Shown: positions 54,117 through 63,500 of the stretch, piece by piece
Layout of the letters: each line of letters opens with the position of its first letter
How positions within the stretch are numbered: the first letter of the stretch is position 1
Origin: Butyribacter intestini
Lineage (GTDB): Bacteria > Bacillota > Clostridia > Lachnospirales > Lachnospiraceae
Assembly (NCBI GenBank): GCA_001414325.1
Contig: LLKB01000001.1
Location: 873,699 to 937,698, forward strand
Reading direction: 5' to 3'
Length of the DNA stretch: 64,000 nucleotides
Made by a program: the position numbers and the translations under genes
Notes under the pieces: model-generated
Database searches by the model: none
Seen by the model: only the letters and a program-made list of their open reading frames with translations
Told to the model about the DNA's origin: nothing

Positions 54117-54671
54117 ATGAGTATTGAATTAAAAGAATTTAAAGATAAAATGGGCAAGTCATTAGACAGTCTTGCAAGTGAATATACTACTATCAGAGCA
54201 GGTCGTGCAAACCCTCATGTACTTGACAAGATAATGGTTGAATATTACGGAACACCTACAAATCTTCAGCAGGTTGCAAACATATCCGTATCAGAAGCAA
54301 GAACTATAGTTATCCAGCCATGGGAAGCAAGTCTTATCAAGGAGATAGAAAAAGCTATCCTTACATCTGATCTCGGTCTTACACCAAACAATGACGGAAA
54401 AGTTATCCGACTCACTTTCCCTGAACTTACGGAAGACCGTCGTAAAGAGCTTGTAAAAGATGTTAAGAAAAAAGGTGAGGGTGCTAAAGTTGCAATCAGA
54501 AACATCCGCAGAGATGCAAACGATATGATTAAGAAACAGCTTAAAGCAAGTGAAATATCAGAGGATGAGCAAAAAGGTGCAGAGGACGACATTCAGAAAC
54601 TCACTGACGAGTTTATAGCAAAAGTTGACAATATGGTCGATGAAAAGTCAAAAGAGATTATGACTGTATAA
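54117..54671 (+). CDS. frr: Ribosome recycling factor
   Basis: 184 residues, standard length. Motifs TIRAGRANPHVLDKI and RKELVKDVKKKGEGAKVAIRN are characteristic. It splits post-termination ribosomes with EF-G. The ATG at 54117 gives the family's normal N terminus; it follows GAAATGAGGACTATT. In-frame ATGs at 54087 and 54105 lie upstream. Confidence 0.96.
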   Translation: MSIELKEFKDKMGKSLDSLASEYTTIRAGRANPHVLDKIMVEYYGTPTNLQQVANISVSEARTIVIQPWEASLIKEIEKAILTSDLGLTPNNDGKVIRLTFPELTEDRRKELVKDVKKKGEGAKVAIRNIRRDANDMIKKQLKASEISEDEQKGAEDDIQKLTDEFIAKVDNMVDEKSKEIMTV

Positions 54672-54750
54672 TATTTTTGCTTATATGTAAATAAAAGGGA
54701 TAGGCAGATTATGTCTGTCCCTATAATTTCGCAGGAAATGGAGAATAAAG

Positions 54751-55461
54751 ATGGAAGAAAGAAAAGTTCCAAGGCATGTTGCAATAATTCTCGATGGCAA
54801 TGGAAGATGGGCAAAAAAGCGTATGCTTCCGAGAAATGCAGGTCATGCCGCAGGCAGTAAAAATGTCGAAAAAATATGTGCCGCTGCATGGGATATGGGA
54901 ATCGAATATGTGACGATGTATGCATTCTCAACTGAAAACTGGTCAAGACCAAAAGAAGAAGTGGATGCACTTATGAAGCTTTTACATTCATATCTTAAGG
55001 ATTGCCTGAAAACAAGTAAAAAGAACAATATGCAGGTAAGAGTTATAGGTGATATTTCAAAACTTGATAAAGACCTCCAGGAGCGTATAATCGAACTTGA
55101 AAGAGTTTCAGCCGAAAACACGGGACTCCATTTTCAGGTTGCATTAAATTATGGAAGCAGAGATGAGATAAAAAGAAGTATCATTTCCATTGCTAATGAA
55201 GTTAAAGAAGGAAGTCTTTTGCCAGAAGATATAACGGAGGATATAATATCCTCACATCTTGACACAAGCGGAATCCCTGATCCTGACCTTATGATAAGAA
55301 CAAGTGGAGAGCAAAGGCTTTCAAATTATCTTTTATGGCAGCTTGCATACGCAGAATTTTATTTTACGGATGTATTGTGGCCTGATTTTTCAAAAAAAGA
55401 TTTACAGAAAGCTGTTGAATTTTATCAGTCAAGGGACAGGAGATTTGGCGGTGTAAAATAA
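54751..55461 (+). CDS. uppS: Undecaprenyl diphosphate synthase (cis-prenyltransferase)
   Basis: 236 residues: IILDGNGRWAKKR near residue 10 (catalytic Asp), GHAAGSKNVE, YAFSTENWSRP and the C-terminal LMIRTSGEQRLSNYLLWQ. It makes the C55 lipid carrier for wall precursors. A hairpin (AGGGATAGGCAGA, TCTGTCCCT) lies in the gap from frr at about 54697. cdsA follows after 13 bases. Confidence 0.97.
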   Translation: MEERKVPRHVAIILDGNGRWAKKRMLPRNAGHAAGSKNVEKICAAAWDMGIEYVTMYAFSTENWSRPKEEVDALMKLLHSYLKDCLKTSKKNNMQVRVIGDISKLDKDLQERIIELERVSAENTGLHFQVALNYGSRDEIKRSIISIANEVKEGSLLPEDITEDIISSHLDTSGIPDPDLMIRTSGEQRLSNYLLWQLAYAEFYFTDVLWPDFSKKDLQKAVEFYQSRDRRFGGVK

Positions 55462-55474
55462 GAGAGGTTTATTT

Positions 55475-56266
55475 ATGTTTAAAACAAGATTATTAAGCGG
55501 AATCGTTCTTATGGCGATAACGATAGCACTTATGGTTTACGGAGGGTATCCTTTATTCTTTGTTATAACGCTTATCTCAGTGATAGGACTTTATGAACTT
55601 TACAGAGCCGTGGGCATGGAAAAAACAATGCCTGCACTTATCGGATATATATCAAGCATAGTGACTGATGTATTGATACTTAACAACGGCTTTGAGGAAC
55701 TTGTCATGTGGCTTATCCTCACGCTTATGGTTCTCATGGCGTGTTATGTCATTGCCTATCCTAAATATAATTCAGAACAGATGACAATGCTTATGTTTGG
55801 TCTTATATATGTGACGGTTATGCTGTCATTTGTATTCAAGGTAAGATATGTATCTAACGGAATACTTCTCGTCTGGTTTATATATATAGGTTCATGGGGG
55901 TCAGATACCTGTGCTTATTGTGTTGGCAAACTTATCGGAAAACATAAGATGCCGTCAAAACTCAGCCCAAACAAAACCATAGAGGGTTGTGTCGGTGGTA
56001 TAGCCGGTGCGGCACTTATAGGATTTATCTTTGCAATGGTATTCTGGGGCAAAGGGCAGATGCTTTGGCAGCTGCCGATAATAGGTGCTGTCTCTGCAGT
56101 TATCTCACAGATAGGTGACCTTACGGCATCGGCGATAAAGAGAAATCACAATATAAAAGACTATGGAAATCTTATTCCGGGTCATGGTGGAATACTCGAC
56201 AGATTTGACAGTGTTATATTTACTGCACCTATCGTATTTTACCTTGTTAAGTATATGTTATTATAA
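55475..56266 (+). CDS. cdsA: Phosphatidate cytidylyltransferase
   Basis: 263 residues, about eight membrane helices, with the CdsA signature at the C terminus (IKDYGNLIPGHGGILDRFDS). It converts phosphatidic acid to CDP-diacylglycerol, the branch point of phospholipid synthesis. It sits in the classical uppS-cdsA-dxr-rseP order. Confidence 0.95.
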   Translation: MFKTRLLSGIVLMAITIALMVYGGYPLFFVITLISVIGLYELYRAVGMEKTMPALIGYISSIVTDVLILNNGFEELVMWLILTLMVLMACYVIAYPKYNSEQMTMLMFGLIYVTVMLSFVFKVRYVSNGILLVWFIYIGSWGSDTCAYCVGKLIGKHKMPSKLSPNKTIEGCVGGIAGAALIGFIFAMVFWGKGQMLWQLPIIGAVSAVISQIGDLTASAIKRNHNIKDYGNLIPGHGGILDRFDSVIFTAPIVFYLVKYMLL

Positions 56267-56367
56267 TTATAATAAACTTATGTTTGTTTTAGAGCAGGAA
56301 GAGATATTTTGAGCTAATCTAAAATGTCTTTTTAATAAAGAAAAACTGCTCAGAAATGGGAATTGAT

Positions 56368-57522
56368 ATGAAAACAAAAAATATAGCGGTACTGGGTTCC
56401 ACGGGTTCGATAGGAACCCAGACGCTTGAAGTTATAAGAAACAATGATGATATGAGGGTTGTATCTCTTGCCGCAGGCAGTAATATAACTTTATTGCAAA
56501 AACAGATAGAGGAATTTTCGCCAAAACTCGTATGTGTCTTTGATAAGAAAAAAGCAGAAGAATTGCAAAAAAATCTAAAGAACCCGGAGACTGAAATAGT
56601 AACCGGTATGGACGGACTTATAGCCTGTGCCACGATAGATGAAGCCGACATAGCAGTTGCGGCGGTTGTCGGAATGATAGGCATAAAACCTGTTATCGAG
56701 GCGGTAAAAGCGGGAAAAGATATTGCCTTTGCAAACAAAGAGACACTTGTTACGGCAGGTCATATAATCATGCCAATGATAAAAAAATATGGTGTGAAAC
56801 TTCTTCCGGTAGACAGCGAACATTCGGCAATATTCCAGAGTCTTAACGGTGAAAATGCTTCGGATATTGACAAAATTCTTCTTACTGCATCAGGTGGTCC
56901 TTTCAGAGGAAAGAAAAGAGAAGAACTTATAAACATTCAGGTTGAGGATGCACTGAAACATCCAAACTGGTCTATGGGCAGAAAGATAACTATCGACTCT
57001 TCGACAATGGTAAATAAAGGTCTTGAGGTGATTGAAGCAAAGTGGCTTTTTGATGTGTCCTGCGATGATATTCGGGTCGTGGTACAGCCAAAGAGTGTTA
57101 TTCACTCAATGGTACAGTTTAAGGACGGTGCAGTTATAGCACAGCTTGGAACACCGGATATGAAACTGCCTATACAGTATGCACTCACATACCCTGAAAG
57201 AAGATACCTCCCCGGAGAGAGACTCGATTTTTGGAAAATGTCGGAGATAACTTTTGAAAAACCTGACATGGAGACATTTAAGGGGTTAAGACTTGCGTAT
57301 GATGCCTGCAGGGAGGGCGGCAGTATGCCTACTGTCCTTAATGCAGCAAATGAAAAGGCTGTTGCGTTATTTCTTGACAGAAAAATAGCATATCTGCAGA
57401 TAGCAGATATAATTGAAGAATGTATGCTTAAACATACAACGGTGAAAGAGCCGTCTTTAGAAGAAATTCTTGAGATTGAACAGAAAGTTTATTCATATAT
57501 ATTGAGTAAATATGATAAATGA
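56368..57522 (+). CDS. dxr: 1-deoxy-D-xylulose 5-phosphate reductoisomerase
   Basis: 384 residues. The N-terminal NADPH site GSTGSIGTQ, the ANKETLV segment, PVDSEHSAIFQ, and SSTMVNKGLEVIEA are the expected family motifs. It commits the cell to the MEP isoprenoid pathway; ispG, a late MEP step, is encoded downstream. The ATG at 56368 follows AATGGGAATTGAT; an in-frame ATG at 56356 is part of that leader. Confidence 0.96.
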   Translation: MKTKNIAVLGSTGSIGTQTLEVIRNNDDMRVVSLAAGSNITLLQKQIEEFSPKLVCVFDKKKAEELQKNLKNPETEIVTGMDGLIACATIDEADIAVAAVVGMIGIKPVIEAVKAGKDIAFANKETLVTAGHIIMPMIKKYGVKLLPVDSEHSAIFQSLNGENASDIDKILLTASGGPFRGKKREELINIQVEDALKHPNWSMGRKITIDSSTMVNKGLEVIEAKWLFDVSCDDIRVVVQPKSVIHSMVQFKDGAVIAQLGTPDMKLPIQYALTYPERRYLPGERLDFWKMSEITFEKPDMETFKGLRLAYDACREGGSMPTVLNAANEKAVALFLDRKIAYLQIADIIEECMLKHTTVKEPSLEEILEIEQKVYSYILSKYDK

Positions 57523-57549
57523 TAATAAACAGATTTTATGGAGGATCAT

Positions 57550-58908
57550 ATGAATATATTGGTGGCGTTATTGATATTTACGGTCATAGTCGTAATACAT
57601 GAGCTGGGACATTTTCTTCTCGCAAAGAAGAACGGTGTCGGTGTTCCTGAATTTTCAGTCGGGATGGGACCAAGACTTATTACCGTAGCAAAAGGTAAAA
57701 AAGGATTTATTTTTAAATTGTTCTGTTCACAGAAATATTTTGAGAATAATGAAGACTGGCAGAAATGTACGAAATATTCATGGAAACTTCTGCCTATTGG
57801 CGGCTCATGTGCCATGGTAGGAGAGGACGAGATAAACGAAGATGAAAATTCTTTCAATGTGAAAGGCAAATGGGCAAGATTTTCAATAGTGTTTGCAGGT
57901 CCGTTCTTTAACTTTATACTTGCATTTGTATTTTCGGTGATAATACTTGCAAATGCCGGAATTGATTATCCTATAATCGAACATATATATGACAACCAGC
58001 CGGCAGCAAGTTCAGGACTTGAAGTTGGGGATGTCGTAAAGAGCATAAATGGTAAGAAGATAACGATAGGCCGTCAGATAGACACATATACCATGCTTCA
58101 TCCGCTTACGGGAGAAGATGTGGATATAGTTGTAACAAGAAACGGCAAAGAAAAATCTTTTAAGATAGACCCTAATTATAAGACATATCTTTTCGGATTT
58201 TCATATGGAACAAATGAAAAAGCGGCAGCCGAGGTTTCTTCTGTCACAGAGGGTAAACCTTTTGAAAAGGCAGGCTTTAAGGCTGGGGATATAATTAAAG
58301 AAGTAAATGGTAAAAAAATTGTCAATGCAGGCGAACTCAGTACGGCTATGAATGAGGTAAACAGTGACGGAAAAGAAGTTACATTTTTAGTCGACAGAAA
58401 AGGTGAGGAAAAAACATTCAAAGTAACGCCTGAACCATATTCAACAAAAACACTTGGATTTATAGCATCAATGGATGAAAAGAGCAAGAGTACATTTGAT
58501 GTTGTCAAGTACAGTTTTGTTGAGGTAAAATACTGGATAGAGACAACAGTTGGAAGTCTTGGAGCACTCATAACTGGAAATGTATCTATCAAAAATGTAT
58601 CAGGACCGGTCGGAATCGTTGATACGGTAGGGGATGCGATAAACCAGAGTAAATCTTACGGATTTAAAGTCGTTATGCTGCAGATACTTTATATGTCAGT
58701 ATTACTTAGTGCGAACCTAGGTGTAATGAACCTTTTGCCGCTCCCTGCACTTGACGGAGGGCGAATCGTATTTATCCTGATAGAAGCCATAAGAGGAAAG
58801 CCTGTAGATAAGGAAAAAGAAGGCTTCGTACATTTTGCAGGATTTGTTGTGCTGATGCTGTTCATGGTATTTGTAATGTATAATGATATAATAAAGATAT
58901 TGCATTAG
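57550..58908 (+). CDS. rseP: RseP-type intramembrane metalloprotease (site-2 protease)
   Basis: 452 residues with four membrane helices. The zinc motif HELGH is near residue 18 and the third ligand lies in NLLPLPALDGGR near residue 400. Two consecutive PDZ-like domains stand between (ASSGLEVGDVVKSING and EKAGFKAGDIIKEVNGK). It cleaves membrane-anchored anti-sigma factors or signal-peptide remnants. The ATG at 57550 follows TATGGAGGATCAT. An intrinsic terminator lies about 150 bases downstream. Confidence 0.93.
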   Translation: MNILVALLIFTVIVVIHELGHFLLAKKNGVGVPEFSVGMGPRLITVAKGKKGFIFKLFCSQKYFENNEDWQKCTKYSWKLLPIGGSCAMVGEDEINEDENSFNVKGKWARFSIVFAGPFFNFILAFVFSVIILANAGIDYPIIEHIYDNQPAASSGLEVGDVVKSINGKKITIGRQIDTYTMLHPLTGEDVDIVVTRNGKEKSFKIDPNYKTYLFGFSYGTNEKAAAEVSSVTEGKPFEKAGFKAGDIIKEVNGKKIVNAGELSTAMNEVNSDGKEVTFLVDRKGEEKTFKVTPEPYSTKTLGFIASMDEKSKSTFDVVKYSFVEVKYWIETTVGSLGALITGNVSIKNVSGPVGIVDTVGDAINQSKSYGFKVVMLQILYMSVLLSANLGVMNLLPLPALDGGRIVFILIEAIRGKPVDKEKEGFVHFAGFVVLMLFMVFVMYNDIIKILH

Positions 58909-59057
58909 GCAATAGATTTATAATCATTAAGCCGTCGGTCAATGCTATCTGGTAAGAATTAATTTTTTTGTAATTTTGCCCCGGTGTATTGGGATATATT
59001 TCTTAGATGTTGCAATCGTTATTGTCAGTATTGCAAGTGTTGACAGTAGAGTATTTT

Positions 59058-59090
59058 AAACCATGGTGTCTTTAGGACATCATGGTTTTT
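59058..59090 (+). terminator. Intrinsic terminator after rseP
   Basis: AAACCATGGTGTC pairs with GACATCATGGTTT (offset bulge) across TTTAG, running into GTTTTT. It likely ends the pyrH-to-rseP transcript. Confidence 0.85.
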
Positions 59091-59178
59091 GTGATATATA
59101 ATTGTGCAAGAGCAGATAAAAGTGCAATAATGCGTGGTATCCATGAGTTATGGTTACTATCATTAGATTTCTAAATAA

Positions 59179-59266
59179 GTAACAGTTTTACCATAAAAAG
59201 GTATTTAACGATACAATGAACAAGCTCATTGTATTGCCAATTATCTTTTTATGGCTGAACTGTTAC
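59179..59266. repeat. Dispersed palindromic element, copy C, with perfect 8-bp flanking duplication
   Basis: 88 bp with ends GTAACAGTTTTACCATAAAA and TTTTATGGCTGAACTGTTAC. It is bounded on both sides by CTAAATAA (59171-59178 and 59267-59274), as expected for a target-site duplication. It is the reverse complement of the first part of copy B. No coding capacity. Confidence 0.9.
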
Positions 59267-59315
59267 CTAAATAAAAAGATAAAAGTGTTGATTTTTTTTG
59301 AAAAGAGGTAGAAAA

Positions 59316-60365
59316 ATGTATAGAGATAATACGAAAGTTGTAAAAATAGGAAATGTTGCTATCGGAGGAGGAAATAAGATTGCAATACAGTCTATGACAA
59401 ATACAAAAACAGAGGATGTTAAAGCAACGGTAGAGCAGATACTTGCACTTGAAAAGGCAGGCTGTGACATAGTCAGAAGCACTGTTCCGACGATGGAAGC
59501 GGCAAAAGCGATTGCGGAGATTAAAAAACAGATTCATATACCGCTGGTTGCCGATATTCATTTTGATTATCGTCTTGCTATTGCGGCAATGGAGAACGGG
59601 GCAGACAAGATAAGGATAAATCCCGGAAATATCGGTTCTGCTGAGAAAATAAAAGCAGTGGTCGACGTGGCAAAAGAGAGGAACATTCCGATAAGAGTCG
59701 GTGTAAACAGCGGTTCTCTTGAAAAAGATCTCATAGAAAAATATGGCGGTGTTACAGCGGAGGGAATTGTTGAGAGTGCACTTGATAAAGTTAAGATAAT
59801 TGAAGATATGGATTATGATAATCTTGTTATAAGCATAAAATCGTCAGATGTTATGATGTGCATAAAAGCTCACGAACTCATAGCAGGAAAGACACCTTAT
59901 CCGCTTCATGTTGGAATAACGGAGTCAGGTACGGTATTGTCAGGCAATATCAAATCAGCGATAGGACTTGGAAATATACTTTATCAGGGAATAGGTGATA
60001 CGATAAGGGTTTCACTCACCGGTGACCCTGTCGAGGAGATACGCTCAGCTAAACTTATATTAAAAACTCTGGGACTTAGAAAAGGCGGTGTGACTGTTGT
60101 CTCATGTCCGACCTGCGGCAGAACGCAGATAGACCTTATAAGCCTTGCGGCAAAGGTTGAAGATATGGTAAAAGATATGGATATGGATATAAAAGTTGCC
60201 GTTATGGGATGTGCCGTAAACGGACCGGGAGAAGCAAGAGAAGCTGATATAGGAATAGCAGGCGGAAATGGTGAGGGACTTCTTATAAAGAAAGGTGAGA
60301 TTATAAGAAAAGTGCCTGAAAATGAGATACTTGCCGTGTTAAAAGAGGAACTTGAACGCTTATAA
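59316..60365 (+). CDS. ispG: 4-hydroxy-3-methylbut-2-en-1-yl diphosphate synthase
   Basis: 349 residues. A TIM-barrel N-terminal domain is followed by the 4Fe-4S domain with ligands in CPTCGRTQ and CAVNGPGEA. It carries out the penultimate MEP-pathway step. The ATG at 59316 follows AAAAGAGGTAGAAAA; an in-frame start at 59298 is less likely. Confidence 0.97.
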   Translation: MYRDNTKVVKIGNVAIGGGNKIAIQSMTNTKTEDVKATVEQILALEKAGCDIVRSTVPTMEAAKAIAEIKKQIHIPLVADIHFDYRLAIAAMENGADKIRINPGNIGSAEKIKAVVDVAKERNIPIRVGVNSGSLEKDLIEKYGGVTAEGIVESALDKVKIIEDMDYDNLVISIKSSDVMMCIKAHELIAGKTPYPLHVGITESGTVLSGNIKSAIGLGNILYQGIGDTIRVSLTGDPVEEIRSAKLILKTLGLRKGGVTVVSCPTCGRTQIDLISLAAKVEDMVKDMDMDIKVAVMGCAVNGPGEAREADIGIAGGNGEGLLIKKGEIIRKVPENEILAVLKEELERL

Positions 60366-60513
60366 ATATTCTTACACTTCCCGTGTATAGAGCACAGTAG
60401 GATGCTTATGTTATAAGACAACTGCGTTCATGAGCAGGCAGCGAAAGTGAATTGCGAATGTCAGCTATATGTGTTAAATATCGAAAATGATGCAGAAATG
60501 GAGCCGAATAAAT

Positions 60514-63500
60514 ATGCAGAGATTGTTACTTGAAACTTTTGAAGGTCTTAATCTTACAGATAGACAGCGAAAGATATTTGATGATGTAAATGTTGAAAAT
60601 GTCGTTGTTTCAAAAGAAAATAAATTGATAGAAATATATCTTGTAAGCAGCCATGTTGTAGCATACAGGGAGATATGTCTTTTAGAGTACGCATTAGGTG
60701 TTTTTTTCGGCAATGCTGACATTGACATAAAAGTACATGACAGATTTGAACTTTCACAACAATACAATGCAAAGGTATTTTTTGATGAGTATAAAGACAG
60801 CCTTCTTCAGATATTCAAAGCTGAAAATATATTAGAGTTTGATATGCTCTATCAGGGAAATTTTGAGATGAAGGAGTCAGAAATTTATATTTCATGTGAA
60901 GATGACAGTATGTACCGTGGCAGGGAAAAAAATTTAAAAGACAGTCTTGTAAAGATATTTAATGAGAAAGCAGGATTTGATATAACTGTAGATGTTGAAT
61001 ATACCGAGCCTGTAAAAGAAAAGGAAAAGAAAACAGAAATATTTAAGTTCCCGTCAAAACAAAAAACAATGCAGAGACAGGACAATATCCCTTTACAGAA
61101 CACTGCCGAATTGCAAAATGGTATGTCAATGTCAAAAAACGGAACAGACGGAATGGGTTCAGATATTCCTTTTGATGCGGCGGATTATTATGTTGATGAT
61201 ATGGCATATGCTGCAACGAATATGGGCTTTGATATTCCGGTGGAGCCGGCTGCCGGTATGGAACCGGAAAACAATATGCAGCCTAAAGCTGTGGCATCTG
61301 ATACCGCCATGATGGGATTTGACATACAGGCTTCAGGTAACGGCTCTGCAGGCACATCAAAAAACAGCAATGCACAGAATAATATAGCAGCTAAAAAATC
61401 AACAGATAATGGTTCATCAAAAAAGACAGCCGCAGGTGGTTCAACAAGATATGGAAACGACAGAAAATATGGTAAAGGTAAATTTACAAAGAGCAAGATT
61501 CCATTTGATGAGGAATGTTTCTATGGCAGAAATTGTGACGGAGAAATCACAAAGATTGCTGACATTCAGGATGAGATTGGTGAAGTTGTAATAGAAGGTA
61601 TGGTTTCCTCAACTGAGGAGAGAGAGATAAGAAATGAAAAAATCATATTTATGTTCAATGTAACTGATTTTACGGACACTATTTCTGCAAAGATATTTAT
61701 AAAAAAGGATGAAGCCGACCCTATAAGAGACAATATTAAAAAGGGTAAATTCATAAAGATGAAAGGTATCGCACTTTACGATACATATTCAAGAGAAGTG
61801 GGAATAAGTTCAATAAAGGGCATAAAGCCGGGCAAGGACAACCGTGTATATCGAGAAGATAATTACGAGGGAATGAAGAGAGTTGAACTTCATGCACATA
61901 CACAGATGAGCGAGATGGATTCTGTTATGTCTGTTTCTGATTATCTGAACACTGCAAAGAGATGGGGACATACGGCAGTGGCAATAACAGACCACGGTGT
62001 GGTTCAGGCATTCCCTGATGCCGACCATTGTTTAAAACCGGATGACAATTTAAAGATGCTTTACGGAGTTGAGGCATACCTTGTAGATGACCTTATCGGA
62101 ACAGTCAAAAATGACAAGGGACAGAACTTTGGCGGCTCGTTTGTCGTTTTTGACCTTGAGACAACCGGATTTGGTGCAAAGAGCAACCAGATAATAGAAA
62201 TCGGTGCAGTAAAAGTAGAAAACAGACAGATAGTAGATACTTTCAGCACATTTGTAAACCCTGAAAGACCTATTCCGTTTAATATAACAAAATTGACGAG
62301 CATAGATGACAATATGGTCGCAGGCTCGCCAAATATAGATGTGATACTGCCTAAATTTCTTGAATTTTGCGGTGATAGTGTTATGGTCGCACATAATGCA
62401 TCGTTTGATATGGGATTTATAACACAGAAAGCAAGGGAGAGAGGTTATGACATTGATTTTACGGTTATCGACACTGTTTCAATGTCAAGAGCATTATTGC
62501 CTGAACTCTCAAAATATAAACTTGACACGGTCGCAAAAGCACTCGGAGTATCACTTGAAAATCATCACAGGGCGGTTGATGATGCAGGCTGTACGGCAGA
62601 GATATTTATAAAACTTATAAAGAAACTTGATGAAAAAGGTATAGATACTCTTGCAAAATTAAATGAGATAGGTAAGCCGTCTATGGAAGCAATAAGAAAA
62701 ATGCCGTCATACCATGCGGTCATACTTGCCAAAAATGAGACAGGCCGTGTAAATCTTTACAGGCTTATCTCTGAGTCACATTTAAAATATTTCAGCAGAA
62801 GACCAAAACTGCCAAAAAGTCTTTATCTGGAATACTGTGAGGGACTTATGATAGGTTCAGCCTGTGAAGCGGGTGAGCTTTATCGTGCAATACTTGAAGA
62901 AAAGCCTGAGGAAGAAATAGACAGACTTGTCAAGTTCTATGATTATCTTGAGATACAGCCACTTGGAAACAACGCATTTATGGTAAGGGACAGCGACAAA
63001 TATCCTCAGATACAAGATGAAAATGACCTTATGGAGATAAACAGAAAGATTGTTTCTCTCGGTGAAGAATATAATAAACTCGTAGTCGCCACCTGTGATG
63101 TGCATTTTCTAAATCCGGAGGACGAGGTCTACAGACGCATAATAATGGCTGGAAAAGGCTTTAAAGATGCAGATTTTCAGGCACCTCTTTATTACAGGAC
63201 AACTGCTGAGATGCTCGCTGAATTTCAGTATCTCGGAGCAAAAAAGGCTGAGGAGATAGTTATTACAAATACAAATCTCATCGCCGACATGGTAGACAAT
63301 ATAAAACCGTGCAGCCCGCGAAAATGTCCGCCACAGATTGAAAATTCAGACCAGGATTTAAGAGATATATGCTACAATAAAGCACATTCAATATATGGTC
63401 CTGACCTGCCTCCGGTCGTAGTAGAGCGACTTGAGAGAGAGTTAAACTCTATTATAAGCAACGGATATGCCGTTATGTATATCATCGCACAGAAACTTGT

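Larger units (their letters stand above)
58909..59315. other. Gap between rseP and ispG
   Basis: About 400 bases without a gene. It holds an intrinsic terminator (59058-59090), palindromic element copy C (59179-59266) and the ispG ribosome site (AAAAGAGGTAG). The first 150 bases are AT-rich with two partial TATTGTCAGT / GTTGACAGT-like repeats and nothing else recognisable. Confidence 0.7.

Noticed and set aside
60421-60513. Structured RNA or REP-like repeat ahead of polC
   Set aside because: Short complementary pieces (CTGC/GCAG, GACA/TGTC) exist but do not make one convincing fold, and no second copy was seen in the window.
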